64,000 nt of DNA from Kaistia terrae (GCF_026344005.1 NZ_JAPKNH010000001.1:124001-188000), one strand, 5' to 3'; positions 52,607 to 61,424 are shown, counted from the stretch's first letter. The notes: a model not told the origin generated them from the sequence alone. Numbers and translations: made by a program.

Positions 52607-53025
52607 TGCGGCTCGATGTTGTCCTGCACGTCACGACCAAGTTCATCCTGGCGCCGCTGCTGCTCTTCGCCCTCTACGTTCAGTTCCATGGCGATTACGG
52701 TCCGGGCGGCGGCTTCCAGGCCGGCGTCATCGCGGCCGCCGCGATCATCCTCTACGGCTTGATCAATGGACTCGGCCCGGCGCAGAAGATCGTGCCTGTC
52801 GGCCTGCTCGAAGTGCTGATCCCCGGCGGCGTGCTGATCTATCTGAGCGTCGGCATCGCCGGCATGCTGCTGGGCGACAATTTTCTCGACTACAACCATC
52901 TCGCCCATGACCGCGTGCATGGCCAGGAATGGGGCGTCTTCCTCGTCGAGATCGGCGTGTTCGTGACCGTCTTTTCGACAATGATCGCGATCTTCTATGC
53001 GTTTGCCGGCCGGAGGCGCTCGTGA
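52606..53025 (+). CDS. mrpB: Mrp antiporter subunit B
   Basis: This 139-residue MnhB-domain protein has about four helices, with ALYVQFHGDYGPGGGFQAGVI as the family signature and a C-terminal GVFVTVFSTMIAIF helix. Its ATG overlaps the preceding TGA. It is a core membrane subunit of the complex. Confidence 0.9.
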   Translation: MRLDVVLHVTTKFILAPLLLFALYVQFHGDYGPGGGFQAGVIAAAAIILYGLINGLGPAQKIVPVGLLEVLIPGGVLIYLSVGIAGMLLGDNFLDYNHLAHDRVHGQEWGVFLVEIGVFVTVFSTMIAIFYAFAGRRRS

Positions 53026-53444
53026 TCGCGCATTTCAGCCAGATAGCCACTGTTTTCCTGATGGTCGCCGGACTTTACGTCGTCATCGCGCGCGGCAATC
53101 TGATCAAGAAGCTGATTGGCCTCTCCCTGTTCCAGACCTCCGTCTATCTCCTCTACATCCTGCCGGGAAAGGTGCTGGGCGGCACCGCGCCGATCCTCGA
53201 CGCCGGTTATTCGGTCTATGCCAACCCGCTGCCGCACGTGTTGATCCTGACGGCCATTGTCGTCGGCATCGCCACGCTCGCGCTTGGCCTGACGCTGGTT
53301 GTCCGGATCAAGGAAGCCTACGGCACGATCGAGGAAGATGAGATTTTCGCCAAGGATGGTCCGCGCGCGAAGGTTGATCCCAAAGTCTCGAAGGCTAGCG
53401 TGAGCCCGCTCAACAAGACCGGCCGTGGCGGGAAATCGGCATGA
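53022..53444 (+). CDS. mrpC: Mrp antiporter subunit C
   Basis: This 140-residue NuoK-like protein has three helices, with RGNLIKKLIGLSLFQTSVYLLYI and NPLPHVLILTAIVVGIATLALGL as family segments. A charged tail of about 40 residues (EEDEIFAKDGPRAKVDPK) is longer than in many MrpC proteins. The GTG start overlaps the mrpB stop. Confidence 0.9.
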   Translation: MIAHFSQIATVFLMVAGLYVVIARGNLIKKLIGLSLFQTSVYLLYILPGKVLGGTAPILDAGYSVYANPLPHVLILTAIVVGIATLALGLTLVVRIKEAYGTIEEDEIFAKDGPRAKVDPKVSKASVSPLNKTGRGGKSA

Positions 53445-54913
53445 TCGCCACGCACCTGCCGGTCCTTCTGATCCTCGCCCCGCTGCTTGGCGCCGTTCTG
53501 GCGGCGCTGTCACGCAACGGTTTTGCCGCCTGGCTGATCGCGCTTGTCGCCTCGGCGCTGACGGCGACGTTTTCACTGGCGCTGTTGTGGCGCGTGCAGG
53601 CGGAAGGCGTCATTTCCTATCGTCTCGGCGGCTGGGCGCCCGAACTCGGCATCGAGTATCGCATCGATGCGGTCAATGCCTTCATCGTCGTTCTGATCGG
53701 CATCGTCGCCTTCCTGACGATGATCTTCGCCCGCCGCAGCGTGCTCGCGCCCGAGCGCATCGCGTGGTTCTACACGATGATGCTGCTTTGCGTGGCGGGC
53801 CTGCTCGGCATCTCGGTGACCGGCGACGCCTTCAACGCCTTCGTCTTCCTCGAGATTTCGTCGCTTTCGACCTACACGCTGATCGCATTGGGGCGGGATC
53901 GCCGGGCGCTGGTCGCCGCCTATCAATATCTGATCGTCGGCACCATCGGCGCGACCTTCTATGTCATTGGCGTCGGCCTGCTCTACCTTATCACCGGCAC
54001 GCTCAATCTCGGCCTGATCGTCGAGCGGCTTGGCGCCATCGAAAGCTCGCGCGCGCTCATCGTCGCCGAGGCGTTCATCGTCGTCGGAATCGGCCTGAAG
54101 CTGGCGCTATTTCCGCTGCATGCCTGGCTGCCCAACGCCTATGCCTATGCGCCGTCCAGCGCCGCGGTATTGCTCGCCTCTACGGCGACGAAGGTGGCGA
54201 TCTACCTGCTGGCGCGCTTCCTGTTCACGGTGTTTGGCGGCCATGTCGATGTCGGGCAGGTTCCGCTCGGCTCGATCCTGATCGGGCTGTCGCTGGCGGC
54301 GATGTTCATCCCGTCCGCCGCCGCCGTTTTCCAGAATGACATCAAGCGCGTCCTCGCCTTCTCGTCGCTCGGGCAGATCGGCTACATCACGCTCGGCCTG
54401 GCGCTCGCCAATCCGACCGGCCTGACCGGCGGCCTGCTGCATCTCTTCAATCACGCGCTTATGAAGGGCGCCGCCTTCATGGCCATCGGCGCGATCGTCC
54501 TGCGCACCGGCACGGCCAAGCTCGATGAACTCTCCGGCATCGGCCGCACCATGCCCTGGACTGCCGGAGCGCTCACCGTGGCCGGTCTTGCCCTGATCGG
54601 CGTTCCCGGCACCAGCGGCTTCGTCTCGAAATATTACCTCATCCTTGGATCGATGGAGGCGGGGCTCGGCTGGCTGGCGATCCTGATCGTCGCGAGCTCG
54701 CTGATCGCCGTGCTCTATGTCGGCCGCATCGTCGAGGTGATCTGGTTCCGCGAACCGGCGCTTGCCGCACGCGAAGCCAGCGAAGCGCCGGGCGAACTCC
54801 TGCTGCCGATGCTCATCCTTGCCGGTGTGACGATCTATTTCGGTCTGGATGCCGAATGGCCTGCCGGGCTGGCGTCCGCTGCGGCGCAAGCGCTGCTCGG
54901 GGTGGCGCGATGA
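53441..54913 (+). CDS. mrpD: Mrp antiporter-like subunit D (first copy)
   Basis: This 490-residue NuoM/MrpD-type membrane protein has about 14 helices. The functional acidic and basic residues are present: E138 in FVFLEISSLSTY and K220 in GLKLALFPLHAWLPNAYAYAP, matching Glu137 and Lys219 of Bacillus MrpD, plus K342 in NHALMKGAAF. It should conduct protons and drive sodium exchange. It overlaps both neighbouring genes. Confidence 0.9.
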   Translation: MIATHLPVLLILAPLLGAVLAALSRNGFAAWLIALVASALTATFSLALLWRVQAEGVISYRLGGWAPELGIEYRIDAVNAFIVVLIGIVAFLTMIFARRSVLAPERIAWFYTMMLLCVAGLLGISVTGDAFNAFVFLEISSLSTYTLIALGRDRRALVAAYQYLIVGTIGATFYVIGVGLLYLITGTLNLGLIVERLGAIESSRALIVAEAFIVVGIGLKLALFPLHAWLPNAYAYAPSSAAVLLASTATKVAIYLLARFLFTVFGGHVDVGQVPLGSILIGLSLAAMFIPSAAAVFQNDIKRVLAFSSLGQIGYITLGLALANPTGLTGGLLHLFNHALMKGAAFMAIGAIVLRTGTAKLDELSGIGRTMPWTAGALTVAGLALIGVPGTSGFVSKYYLILGSMEAGLGWLAILIVASSLIAVLYVGRIVEVIWFREPALAAREASEAPGELLLPMLILAGVTIYFGLDAEWPAGLASAAAQALLGVAR

Positions 54914-56373
54914 ACGGTCTCGCCCTCAATGATGCCATGCTGCTTGGCTGGGCGCTGGCGCTGCCCGCATTGGCGACGCTCGCCATCCTGCGCCTCGACC
55001 GCTGGCCGAATATTCGCGAGGCCGTGACGCTGATCGCCTCGGTGCTGCTCTTCGCCGTCGTCATGGCCCTGACAACCCGCGTACTGGCCGGCGCGCGGCC
55101 GGAACTGCACCTTGCCTCCGTCGCGCCCGGCCTGACGCTGGCGCTCAAGATCGATCCGCTCGGCATGCTGTTCGCCGCCGTCGCCGCAACGCTGTGGATC
55201 GTCAATTCGCTCTATTCGATCGGCTACATGCGCGGCAATGAAGAGCCGCGCCAGACGATCTTCTATGCCTGTTTCGCCATCGCCATCTTCGCCACCATGG
55301 GGCTGGCATTTTCCGGCAACCTGTTCACGCTGTTCGTCTTCTACGAGATCCTGTCGCTCTCGACCTATCCGCTTGTCACGCACAAGCAGACTCCGGCGGC
55401 GATGCGGGCAGGGCGGGTCTATCTTTTGACCCTGATCGGCGCGTCGATGGTGCTGTTGCTGCCGGCAATTGTCTGGACCGGCCTTGTCGCCGGCACGCTC
55501 GATTTCCGTACCGGCGGCATTCTCTCCGGCAAGCTCGGCGACGGCGCGCTGGCCTTGCTATTCGCGCTGTTCGTGTTCGGCGCGGCGAAGGCGGCGGTCA
55601 TGCCGCTGCATCGCTGGCTGCCGGCGGCGATGGTGGCGCCGACGCCCGTCTCCGCGCTTCTCCATGCTGTCGCCGTGGTCAAGGCGGGTGTCTTCACCAT
55701 CCTGAAGATTGCCGTCTCGGTGTTCGGCATCGAGACGCTGCAGACGAGCGGCGCCAGTGAATGGCTGGTCTATGTCGCCGGCTTTACCATCATCGCTGCC
55801 TCGGTCGTCGCCCTGCACGCCGACGATCTGAAGCGCCGGCTCGCCTATTCAACCATCGGCCAGCTTTCCTACATCGTGCTGGCGGCGGCCCTCGCATCGC
55901 CCGTCGCCGTTATCGGCGCGGCGTTGCACATCGCCGCCCATGCCGTCTCGAAGATCACCTTGTTCTTCGCCGCAGGCTCCGTTTACACGGCCGAGCATGT
56001 GACCAAGATCAGCCAGATGGACGGCATCGGCCGCCGCATGCCCTGGACGATGGGCGCTTTCGCTATCGGCGCGCTGTCGATGATCGGCCTGCCGCCAACG
56101 GCGGGCTTTTTGGGGAAATGGTTCATCCTCGATGCAGCGACCGGCGCTGCCAACTGGTTCGCGGTCAGCGTCATTGTCGTCTCGACGGTGCTGAATGCGG
56201 CTTATTTCCTGCCGATCCTGACGCGCGCCTTCCTGCGTCCGGCCAACGGGCCGAGGCAGGAAGCGCCGTTGCCGATGGTGATCGCGTTGACGGTCACGGC
56301 CGCTGGAACCGTGCTGTTGTTCATCTTCCCCAGCGTGCCGTTCCGTCTCGCTTCTATGATCGTGGGAGGGTGA
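54910..56373 (+). CDS. Mrp antiporter-like subunit (second copy)
   Basis: This 487-residue protein is a second NuoL/M/N-type subunit. E146 (FVFYEILSLSTY), K227 (GAAKAAVMPLHRWLP) and a later lysine (HAVSKITLFFAAG) are all kept, so it should also conduct protons. It resembles MrpA-N/MrpD sequences and may stand in for the missing MrpA. Its ATG overlaps the preceding TGA. A REP-like element separates it from the rest of the operon. Confidence 0.88.
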   Translation: MNGLALNDAMLLGWALALPALATLAILRLDRWPNIREAVTLIASVLLFAVVMALTTRVLAGARPELHLASVAPGLTLALKIDPLGMLFAAVAATLWIVNSLYSIGYMRGNEEPRQTIFYACFAIAIFATMGLAFSGNLFTLFVFYEILSLSTYPLVTHKQTPAAMRAGRVYLLTLIGASMVLLLPAIVWTGLVAGTLDFRTGGILSGKLGDGALALLFALFVFGAAKAAVMPLHRWLPAAMVAPTPVSALLHAVAVVKAGVFTILKIAVSVFGIETLQTSGASEWLVYVAGFTIIAASVVALHADDLKRRLAYSTIGQLSYIVLAAALASPVAVIGAALHIAAHAVSKITLFFAAGSVYTAEHVTKISQMDGIGRRMPWTMGAFAIGALSMIGLPPTAGFLGKWFILDAATGAANWFAVSVIVVSTVLNAAYFLPILTRAFLRPANGPRQEAPLPMVIALTVTAAGTVLLFIFPSVPFRLASMIVGG

Positions 56374-56395
56374 GATGCGCTGTTTCGGAAGCAAG

Positions 56396-56532
56396 ACCCT
56401 CACTCAACCCTCTCCCGCAAGCGGGCGAGGGCTTTTGGGCCCGCGCGCTTCAGCAGCAACCCTGTCGAATGTGCACGCTCTGGAGAACTGCCTCGCCCGC
56501 TTGCGGGAGAGGGTTGGGGTGAGGGGCTTTCC
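56396..56532. repeat. REP-like palindromic element inside the Mrp operon
   Basis: Two inverted copies (56396-56435 and 56491-56532) of ctctcccgcaagcgggcgag are separated by about 55 bases, so the RNA could fold as one long hairpin. The same element is at 30329-30464. It may cap the upstream transcript and uncouple downstream expression. Confidence 0.75.
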
Positions 56533-56556
56533 TGAATCCACCGTCGGGAGCCCCCC

Positions 56557-56775
56557 ATGACCGTCACCGGTCGCAAGATCCTGTTCGCCCTCGTCGCCGT
56601 TCTCGCGCTGCTGGTCGTCGTCGATTCCTTCGTCACCCATCACCCCAGCTTCGGCATCGACGGCACGCCGGGCTTTGCCGCCTGGTTCGGCTTGGTCAGC
56701 GCGGCCATCGCGGTTGTGGTTGCCTATGGCTGGGGATTGCTGATGCGACGTCCGGGGGAGCGTGCAGATGACTGA
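56557..56775 (+). CDS. Small two-helix membrane protein of the Mrp operon
   Basis: This 72-residue protein consists of two hydrophobic helices (about residues 7-24 and 38-62) joined by FVTHHPSFGIDGTPGFAAW. It overlaps the next gene and has a ggag site upstream. Similar small proteins recur at this place in alphaproteobacterial Mrp operons; their role is unknown and may be in complex assembly. Confidence 0.78.
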   Translation: MTVTGRKILFALVAVLALLVVVDSFVTHHPSFGIDGTPGFAAWFGLVSAAIAVVVAYGWGLLMRRPGERADD

Positions 56776-58447
56776 GACCTTCGGGCCGCTGTCGCCCGCC
56801 CTCATCCTGATCCTCTCCGGATTGCTTCTGCCACTCCTGCGCGGCCCGTTGCGCAACGCTCTGTTCCTGTTCGCGCCTGTTGCGGCCCTCGTGCTCGTCT
56901 GGGCGTTGCCGCTGGAACCGGGACTCGCGATCGACTGGCTCGGCCTGCACCTCGTGCCTCTCGCATCCGACAATATGTCCCGCATCTTCGGAACAGCCTT
57001 CGGCATCGCGGCGATTGCCGGCGCGCTCTATGGCGTTTCGCAGCCCAGCGTCACCGAGAAGGCCGCGGCTTTGGTCTATGCGGGTGCGGCGCAGGGCATC
57101 GCCTTTGCCGGCGATCTCGTAACCCTGTTCGTATTCTGGGAAATCCTGGCAATCGGCTCGACGCTGGTGATCTGGTCGAACGGCAACACGCGCGCCGGGC
57201 TGCGCTATGCGCTGATCCATGTGCTGGGCGGCGTGCTGTTCTTCGCTGGCATCTCCGCGGAGATTTCCGCCTCCGGCAGTGTCGCGATGCACGCCATGCG
57301 CGCCGACACGATCGGCCGCTGGCTGATGCTGTCCGGCATTCTCGTCAATGCCGGCGCGCTGCCGCTCTCGGCCTGGGTCGCGGACGCTTATCCGAAGGCA
57401 TCATGGTCCGGCGCCGTGTTCCTCTCTGCCTTCACCACCAAGGCGGCGGTTCTGGTGCTGATCCGTCTCTTCCCGGGCGAGCCGGCGCTGCTCTGGATCG
57501 GCCTTGCCATGGCGATCTACGGGCTGATCTATGCCCTGCTCGAAAACGACATCCGCAAGCTGCTTTCCTATTCGATCGTCGGCCAGGTCGGCTTCATGGT
57601 GGTGGCGGTGGGCATCGGCTCGCCGCTGGCGCTGGCCGCCGCCGCGCTCCATGCGCTGGCGCATATTCTCTACAAGTCACTGCTGATGATGGCCGCCGGC
57701 TCGATCCTGCGCTCGACCGGCGAGACGCGGCTGACCGAGTTGGGCGGGCTGTTCCGCGTCATGCCGTTCACGGCGGTGGCGATGCTGGTCGGCGGCTTTT
57801 CGCTCGCCGCCATGCCGCTGACGGCTGGATTTATCAGCAAGTCGGCAATCTTCGCGGCGCTGGCGGAAGATCAGGCGCGGTTCTACTGGTTCGCGCTTAT
57901 GGCGATCTCGACAGGTTCCGTCCTGTATATCGCGCTGAAGCTGCCCTGGTTCGCGTTATTCGGGCAGCGCAGGAGCGATGTGGCGGTCGAGCCCACGGGC
58001 TCGATGAAAGCTGCGATGGGCGGGCTCTGTGCGTTGATTGTGGCGCTTGGTTGCTTTCCGGCCTGGCTCGAAAGTCTTGCGCCGGAAATCGTCGGTGTAC
58101 CGATCCTGACGGTCGATCACATCCTGTTCCAATGGCTGATGTTAATCGCCGCAAGTTGCATATTTATCGGCTTGTTCGCGTTACTTCGGCCAAGTGTTGG
58201 ATCTACGCTTGATGTCGATTGGCTATGGCGCGAATTGCCGCGTCAGGTAATTCCGTTCTCGAATGGCATTCGTGATCGCTTCCGCAAACCCGCCGATCGC
58301 GGGCTGAGCCAAGCGAAACAGGGGATAGCCTTGTTTTCGCAAGCGTTTCAGTCGCGTCTGCGAATGGCGGGCAACTGGCGAACCGGCGAAGTGGCCGCCT
58401 GGGCGACGGCGCTGTTGGCAATCTATGTGTTGATCGCGGCATTGTGA
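56768..58447 (+). CDS. Mrp antiporter-like subunit (third, divergent copy)
   Basis: This 559-residue NuoM/N-type membrane protein keeps E125 (FVFWEILAIGST) and K303 (LAHILYKSLLMMAAG), but the central lysine that precedes PLxxW in the other two copies is replaced by asparagine, N194 (LVNAGALPLSAWVADAYP). It also has an extra C-terminal part (about residues 480-559) with a charged region and a final helix. ATG at 56768 follows ggggag. It may be a structural or modified ion channel subunit. Confidence 0.86.
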   Translation: MTETFGPLSPALILILSGLLLPLLRGPLRNALFLFAPVAALVLVWALPLEPGLAIDWLGLHLVPLASDNMSRIFGTAFGIAAIAGALYGVSQPSVTEKAAALVYAGAAQGIAFAGDLVTLFVFWEILAIGSTLVIWSNGNTRAGLRYALIHVLGGVLFFAGISAEISASGSVAMHAMRADTIGRWLMLSGILVNAGALPLSAWVADAYPKASWSGAVFLSAFTTKAAVLVLIRLFPGEPALLWIGLAMAIYGLIYALLENDIRKLLSYSIVGQVGFMVVAVGIGSPLALAAAALHALAHILYKSLLMMAAGSILRSTGETRLTELGGLFRVMPFTAVAMLVGGFSLAAMPLTAGFISKSAIFAALAEDQARFYWFALMAISTGSVLYIALKLPWFALFGQRRSDVAVEPTGSMKAAMGGLCALIVALGCFPAWLESLAPEIVGVPILTVDHILFQWLMLIAASCIFIGLFALLRPSVGSTLDVDWLWRELPRQVIPFSNGIRDRFRKPADRGLSQAKQGIALFSQAFQSRLRMAGNWRTGEVAAWATALLAIYVLIAAL

Positions 58448-58548
58448 ATGGCGTTCAGAGGCCGTTGTGTGATCACGGGAAGATTGGCCGAGACGAATCG
58501 CCGCGACCACAAAGATGTGTCATCGGCTATCAATGCACGGACTTAGCG

Positions 58549-58576
58549 CTTGTCTTTGCGGAAGCTGACTTATATA
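58549..58576 (+). promoter_or_regulatory. Candidate promoter of mucR
   Basis: CTTGTC (58549-58554) and TATATA (58571-58576) are 16 bases apart, close to the rhizobial consensus CTTGAC-N17-CTATAT. The leader would be about 135 bases. The interval 58448-58717 is richer in A and T than its surroundings and holds no gene. Confidence 0.4.
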
Positions 58577-58717
58577 GCTGCCACGAAGTAACGGATTTAG
58601 CGCGCCAATGGCCACTGTCGATGCTTGGATTTTCCGGCTCTGGCGCCCGCGTAGCTGCAAGCTCTGAATTTCTTCGTTACAGAATTTGTTATGAAACAAC
58701 CGAAGCTAGGGTAACCC

Positions 58718-59134
58718 ATGATTGAAAAAACGGCAGGAAGCGATCTCATCGATCTGACGGCAGATATCGTCTCCGCTTATGTCAGCAACAACTCGGTTTC
58801 GGCTCAAGATCTCCCGGGTCTGATCACGGAAGTCTATCAGGCTCTGAATCGCACCCATGGCGGCGTTGTCGAGCCCGAGCCCGAGCCCCAGAAGCCGGCC
58901 GTGAACCCGAAGAAGTCGGTATTCCCGGATTTCATCATCTGTCTCGAAGACGGCAAGAAGTTCAAGTCGCTGAAGCGCCACCTGCGCACGCACTATGACC
59001 TGTCGCCGGAAGAGTATCGCGAGAAGTGGGGCCTCCCGGCCGACTATCCGATGGTCGCTCCGAGCTACGCCGCAGCCCGTTCCGAGCTGGCGAAGAAGAT
59101 GGGTCTCGGCCAGCAGCGCAAGCGCCGCCCGTAG
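58718..59134 (+). CDS. mucR: MucR/Ros family transcriptional regulator
   Basis: This 138-residue protein has the Ros/MucR core with [36 protein letters not shown]. The Ros zinc ligands would be C75, a second cysteine and H88/H92; here the second cysteine is replaced by aspartate (D78), as in some family members. MucR proteins silence AT-rich promoters for exopolysaccharide, motility, virulence and cell-cycle genes, and usually repress their own gene. The AT-rich upstream interval fits that. Confidence 0.9.
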   Translation: MIEKTAGSDLIDLTADIVSAYVSNNSVSAQDLPGLITEVYQALNRTHGGVVEPEPEPQKPAVNPKKSVFPDFIICLEDGKKFKSLKRHLRTHYDLSPEEYREKWGLPADYPMVAPSYAAARSELAKKMGLGQQRKRRP

Positions 59135-59154
59135 TCCTGATCGATTGAAATCTC

Positions 59155-59186
59155 AAAAGGCCCGGCATCCGCCGGGCCTTTTTTGT
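59155..59186 (+). terminator. Rho-independent terminator of mucR
   Basis: A perfect ten-base stem (aaggcccggc with gccgggcctt) closes an ATCC loop and is followed by ttttg and ttt. Confidence 0.85.
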
Positions 59187-59212
59187 TTGGGCCACTCCAG
59201 CGCGCCGCACTG

Positions 59213-59536
59213 TTACGGCTGCAATTGCCGTCTTTCGCCTTCATAGGCCTGATGCAGAGCAATGTGGCGGTTGAGGTCGTAGGTCCAGTGGCCGGCCCGG
59301 CCGCGCATTCGCTCGGCTCTTAGCGCCCGGGCGAGCCTGGCCAGAATTCGCCGTCGCGCCGCCTCGCTTTCGTCGGCAAGCTCCGTTGGGGGCAGGGGCA
59401 GCAGGCGTGGCAGGGAAGTTTGGCGTTGATAAAGCGCGATGCCGGCCCCGATCACCGCGTCGATCGCGTGATGGGCGCTTCGACGCATTCGTGCTCGCAA
59501 GGCTGGTTCGTCGGGACAAGCGGTGGCTTCCGTCAT
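59213..59536 (-). CDS. Small basic protein, possibly DUF6477-like
   Basis: This 107-residue protein is helical and arginine-rich, with AGIALYQRQTSLPRLLPLP, then RRRILARLARALRAERMRGRAGHWTYDLNRHIALHQAYEGE. The pattern of a Y-x-R-x-x-x-L-x-R-L segment and a later Y-x-x-x-x-x-H-I-x-L segment is reminiscent of DUF6477, but this is uncertain. It is transcribed away from the DnaA-like gene and shares its upstream region. Confidence 0.6.
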   Translation of the reverse strand: MTEATACPDEPALRARMRRSAHHAIDAVIGAGIALYQRQTSLPRLLPLPPTELADESEAARRRILARLARALRAERMRGRAGHWTYDLNRHIALHQAYEGERRQLQP

Positions 59537-59727
59537 GACTGGCTCCTCTTTCGAAGGCCGTCATTTTCGCTCTGCTCGCGAGTTGGGGGATAAACAGGCT
59601 GTCTATCCTCCTCTCGGCACGTCCGGATGGATGTCCGGCGCGCTCCAAAATTCTATCCCCGGCAAAGGAGTTTGGATCTAAACTGCGTTAGGTTTAAATT
59701 CCTAGTGTAGTCGAATAGGAGGTTCCC

Positions 59728-60093
59728 ATGAGCGTACAGGTGGATCGAGCTGAGCATCGCGACAGCCGTTGCCGCCGCGCGCGGGCCGAGGGCACCAGAC
59801 GGATGCTGGTGTCGCTGGTCGGTTCGGCGCTTTCGGTGGATCGGGATCGGCTTTGCGCGGCCGGTCGCGGCACGGCCGAGGAAGCCTATGCGCGTCAGAT
59901 CGCCGTCTATATCGCCCATACGACGCTGGGGCTTTCCTATACCGAGGCCGGCCGGCTGTTCGGGCGCGACCGGACCACGGTTGCGCATGCCTGCCGCATC
60001 ATCGAGGAACGCCGCGAAAGCCCGCGCGTCGATCAGTTCGTCGATCGTTTGGAGCGGGCGGCCTGCGGCAATACTGCCGAGAGGAGGGCGTGA
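59728..60093 (+). CDS. DnaA domain IV-like helix-turn-helix protein
   Basis: This 121-residue protein contains, at about residues 50-110, a match to the DNA-binding domain of DnaA: ARQIAVYIAHTTLGLSYTEAGRLFG then RDRTTVAHACR, where DnaA has RDHTTV. The ATPase domains of DnaA are absent. An aggaggt site lies just upstream. It could bind DnaA-box-like DNA and influence replication or transcription. It overlaps the DUF6456 gene (TGATG), a pair seen in many Rhizobiales. Confidence 0.8.
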   Translation: MSVQVDRAEHRDSRCRRARAEGTRRMLVSLVGSALSVDRDRLCAAGRGTAEEAYARQIAVYIAHTTLGLSYTEAGRLFGRDRTTVAHACRIIEERRESPRVDQFVDRLERAACGNTAERRA

Positions 60094-60890
60094 TGGCGAC
60101 GCGCGAAACCGACCGTCTGGCCCGTCGCCTGGCGACGGCAGGCGCCCGCATCGAGCCGGAAGGCGAAGGTTTCGGCCTCGTGTCGCCCTTGACCGCCCGG
60201 CGCGCTGTCGTCGAGACGGCGAGCGTCCGGTCGGTACTGGCGGATGGGGCACTGGAGACCGATGGTGCGGGCTATGTCCTCTCCCGCGCCGGCCGGGCCA
60301 AGGTTCGCCGGATGCTTGCCGGTGGCGAGGACTTTTCCGTCCAACATCAAAGTCGCGCGCAACAAGCCATCGAGATGGACGGGGCGCATGTCACCGTCCT
60401 GGTCGACCAGAGCGAAAGCCCGCTCTCATGGCTGCGCAGTCGCAAGGGGCGCGATGGCAAGCCGTTGATCGACGACGCCGCCTTCGGGGCGGGGGAGCGT
60501 TTGCGGGCTGATTTCACGCGGGGCCAATTGATGCCGCGCGTGACCTCGAACTGGTCGGCGGCGGTGGCAAGCGGAAGGCGCGGCGGGGCGGGCGGCATGG
60601 CCGATCTGACTGAATCGGCGCTTTCGGCGCGGCTGCGGGTCGAGCGGGCGCTGGCGGCGACGGGGCCGGAATTCTCCGGCATTCTTGTGGACTTTTGCTG
60701 CTTCCTGAAAGGCATCGAGGAAATCGAACACGAGCGCGACTGGCCGAAACGCTCGGCCAAGCTGGTACTGCAACTGGCGCTTTCGGCGCTCGCCCGGCAC
60801 TACGGCCTTGGCGCCAGCGTGAAAGCTCGTCCGTCAGGCGGAGGCGTTCGCCACTGGGGAACCGACGACTTCAAGCCGACCGCCGGCTGA
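60093..60890 (+). CDS. DUF6456 domain protein
   Basis: This 265-residue protein has an N-terminal part resembling a winged helix-turn-helix (about residues 1-80, with YVLSRAGRAKVRRMLAGG) and the C-terminal DUF6456 domain (about 115-250) with SPLSWLRSRKGRDGKPLI, AGERLRADFTRGQLMPRVTSNW and DFCCFLKGIEEIEHERDWPKRSAK. The basic character suggests DNA binding. It is co-translated with the DnaA-domain-like gene, so the two probably act together, but no function is established. Confidence 0.82.
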   Translation: MATRETDRLARRLATAGARIEPEGEGFGLVSPLTARRAVVETASVRSVLADGALETDGAGYVLSRAGRAKVRRMLAGGEDFSVQHQSRAQQAIEMDGAHVTVLVDQSESPLSWLRSRKGRDGKPLIDDAAFGAGERLRADFTRGQLMPRVTSNWSAAVASGRRGGAGGMADLTESALSARLRVERALAATGPEFSGILVDFCCFLKGIEEIEHERDWPKRSAKLVLQLALSALARHYGLGASVKARPSGGGVRHWGTDDFKPTAG

Positions 60891-61331
60891 TCAGGCCGCG
60901 GCTTCGGCCGCCGCTTCCGTCTTGATGCGATTAACCATCGAGCGCAGGCCGTTGGAGCGCTGCGCCGTCAGATGCTCGCGCAGGCCGATTTTCTCAAACA
61001 CCGCTTCCGCGTCTGTCGCGACGATTTCGGCAGCCGGACGACCGGAGAACAGCGCGATCACGATCGCGACGAGGCCGCTGACGATCAGCGCATCGCTGTC
61101 GCCCTTGAAGTCGAGATGCGGGCCGTCGGCCTCCTGCCGCACGTCTTTCTGCAGCCAGACCTGGCTGGCGCAGCCCTGCACCCGGTTGGCCTCGTTGTGG
61201 GCTTCGGGCGAAAGTGGCTCAAGCGTGCGGCCGAGTTCGATCAGATAGCGATAGCGATCATCCCAATCGTCGAGAAAGGCGAAGTCGTCGAGAATCCGGT
61301 CGATGGGCGAAAGCGTCGTGGTGATGTTCAT
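60891..61331 (-). CDS. sufE: SufE family cysteine desulfurase activator
   Basis: This 146-residue protein has the SufE signature RVQGCASQVWL with the sulfur-accepting cysteine C54, and the early DDWDDRYRYLIELGR segment. SufE takes sulfur from SufS and passes it to the SufBCD scaffold for iron-sulfur clusters. It lies apart from any suf operon here. ATG at 61331 is chosen; the frame extends upstream to 61403 without signals. It converges with the DUF6456 gene with no gap. Confidence 0.92.
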   Translation of the reverse strand: MNITTTLSPIDRILDDFAFLDDWDDRYRYLIELGRTLEPLSPEAHNEANRVQGCASQVWLQKDVRQEADGPHLDFKGDSDALIVSGLVAIVIALFSGRPAAEIVATDAEAVFEKIGLREHLTAQRSNGLRSMVNRIKTEAAAEAAA

Positions 61332-61424
61332 GGCACCCCGCATATAGCGTCTCGCGCGTCGCTGTGAAACGGCAGACGCAGAAAAGAATGCGGGTTTCGC
61401 CAAGCGGGGCCGAGTGGGAAAAGC

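Noticed and set aside
60937-60944. TTAACCAT CtrA half-site
   Set aside because: It lies inside the sufE coding region near its 3' end, where promoter control is unlikely.
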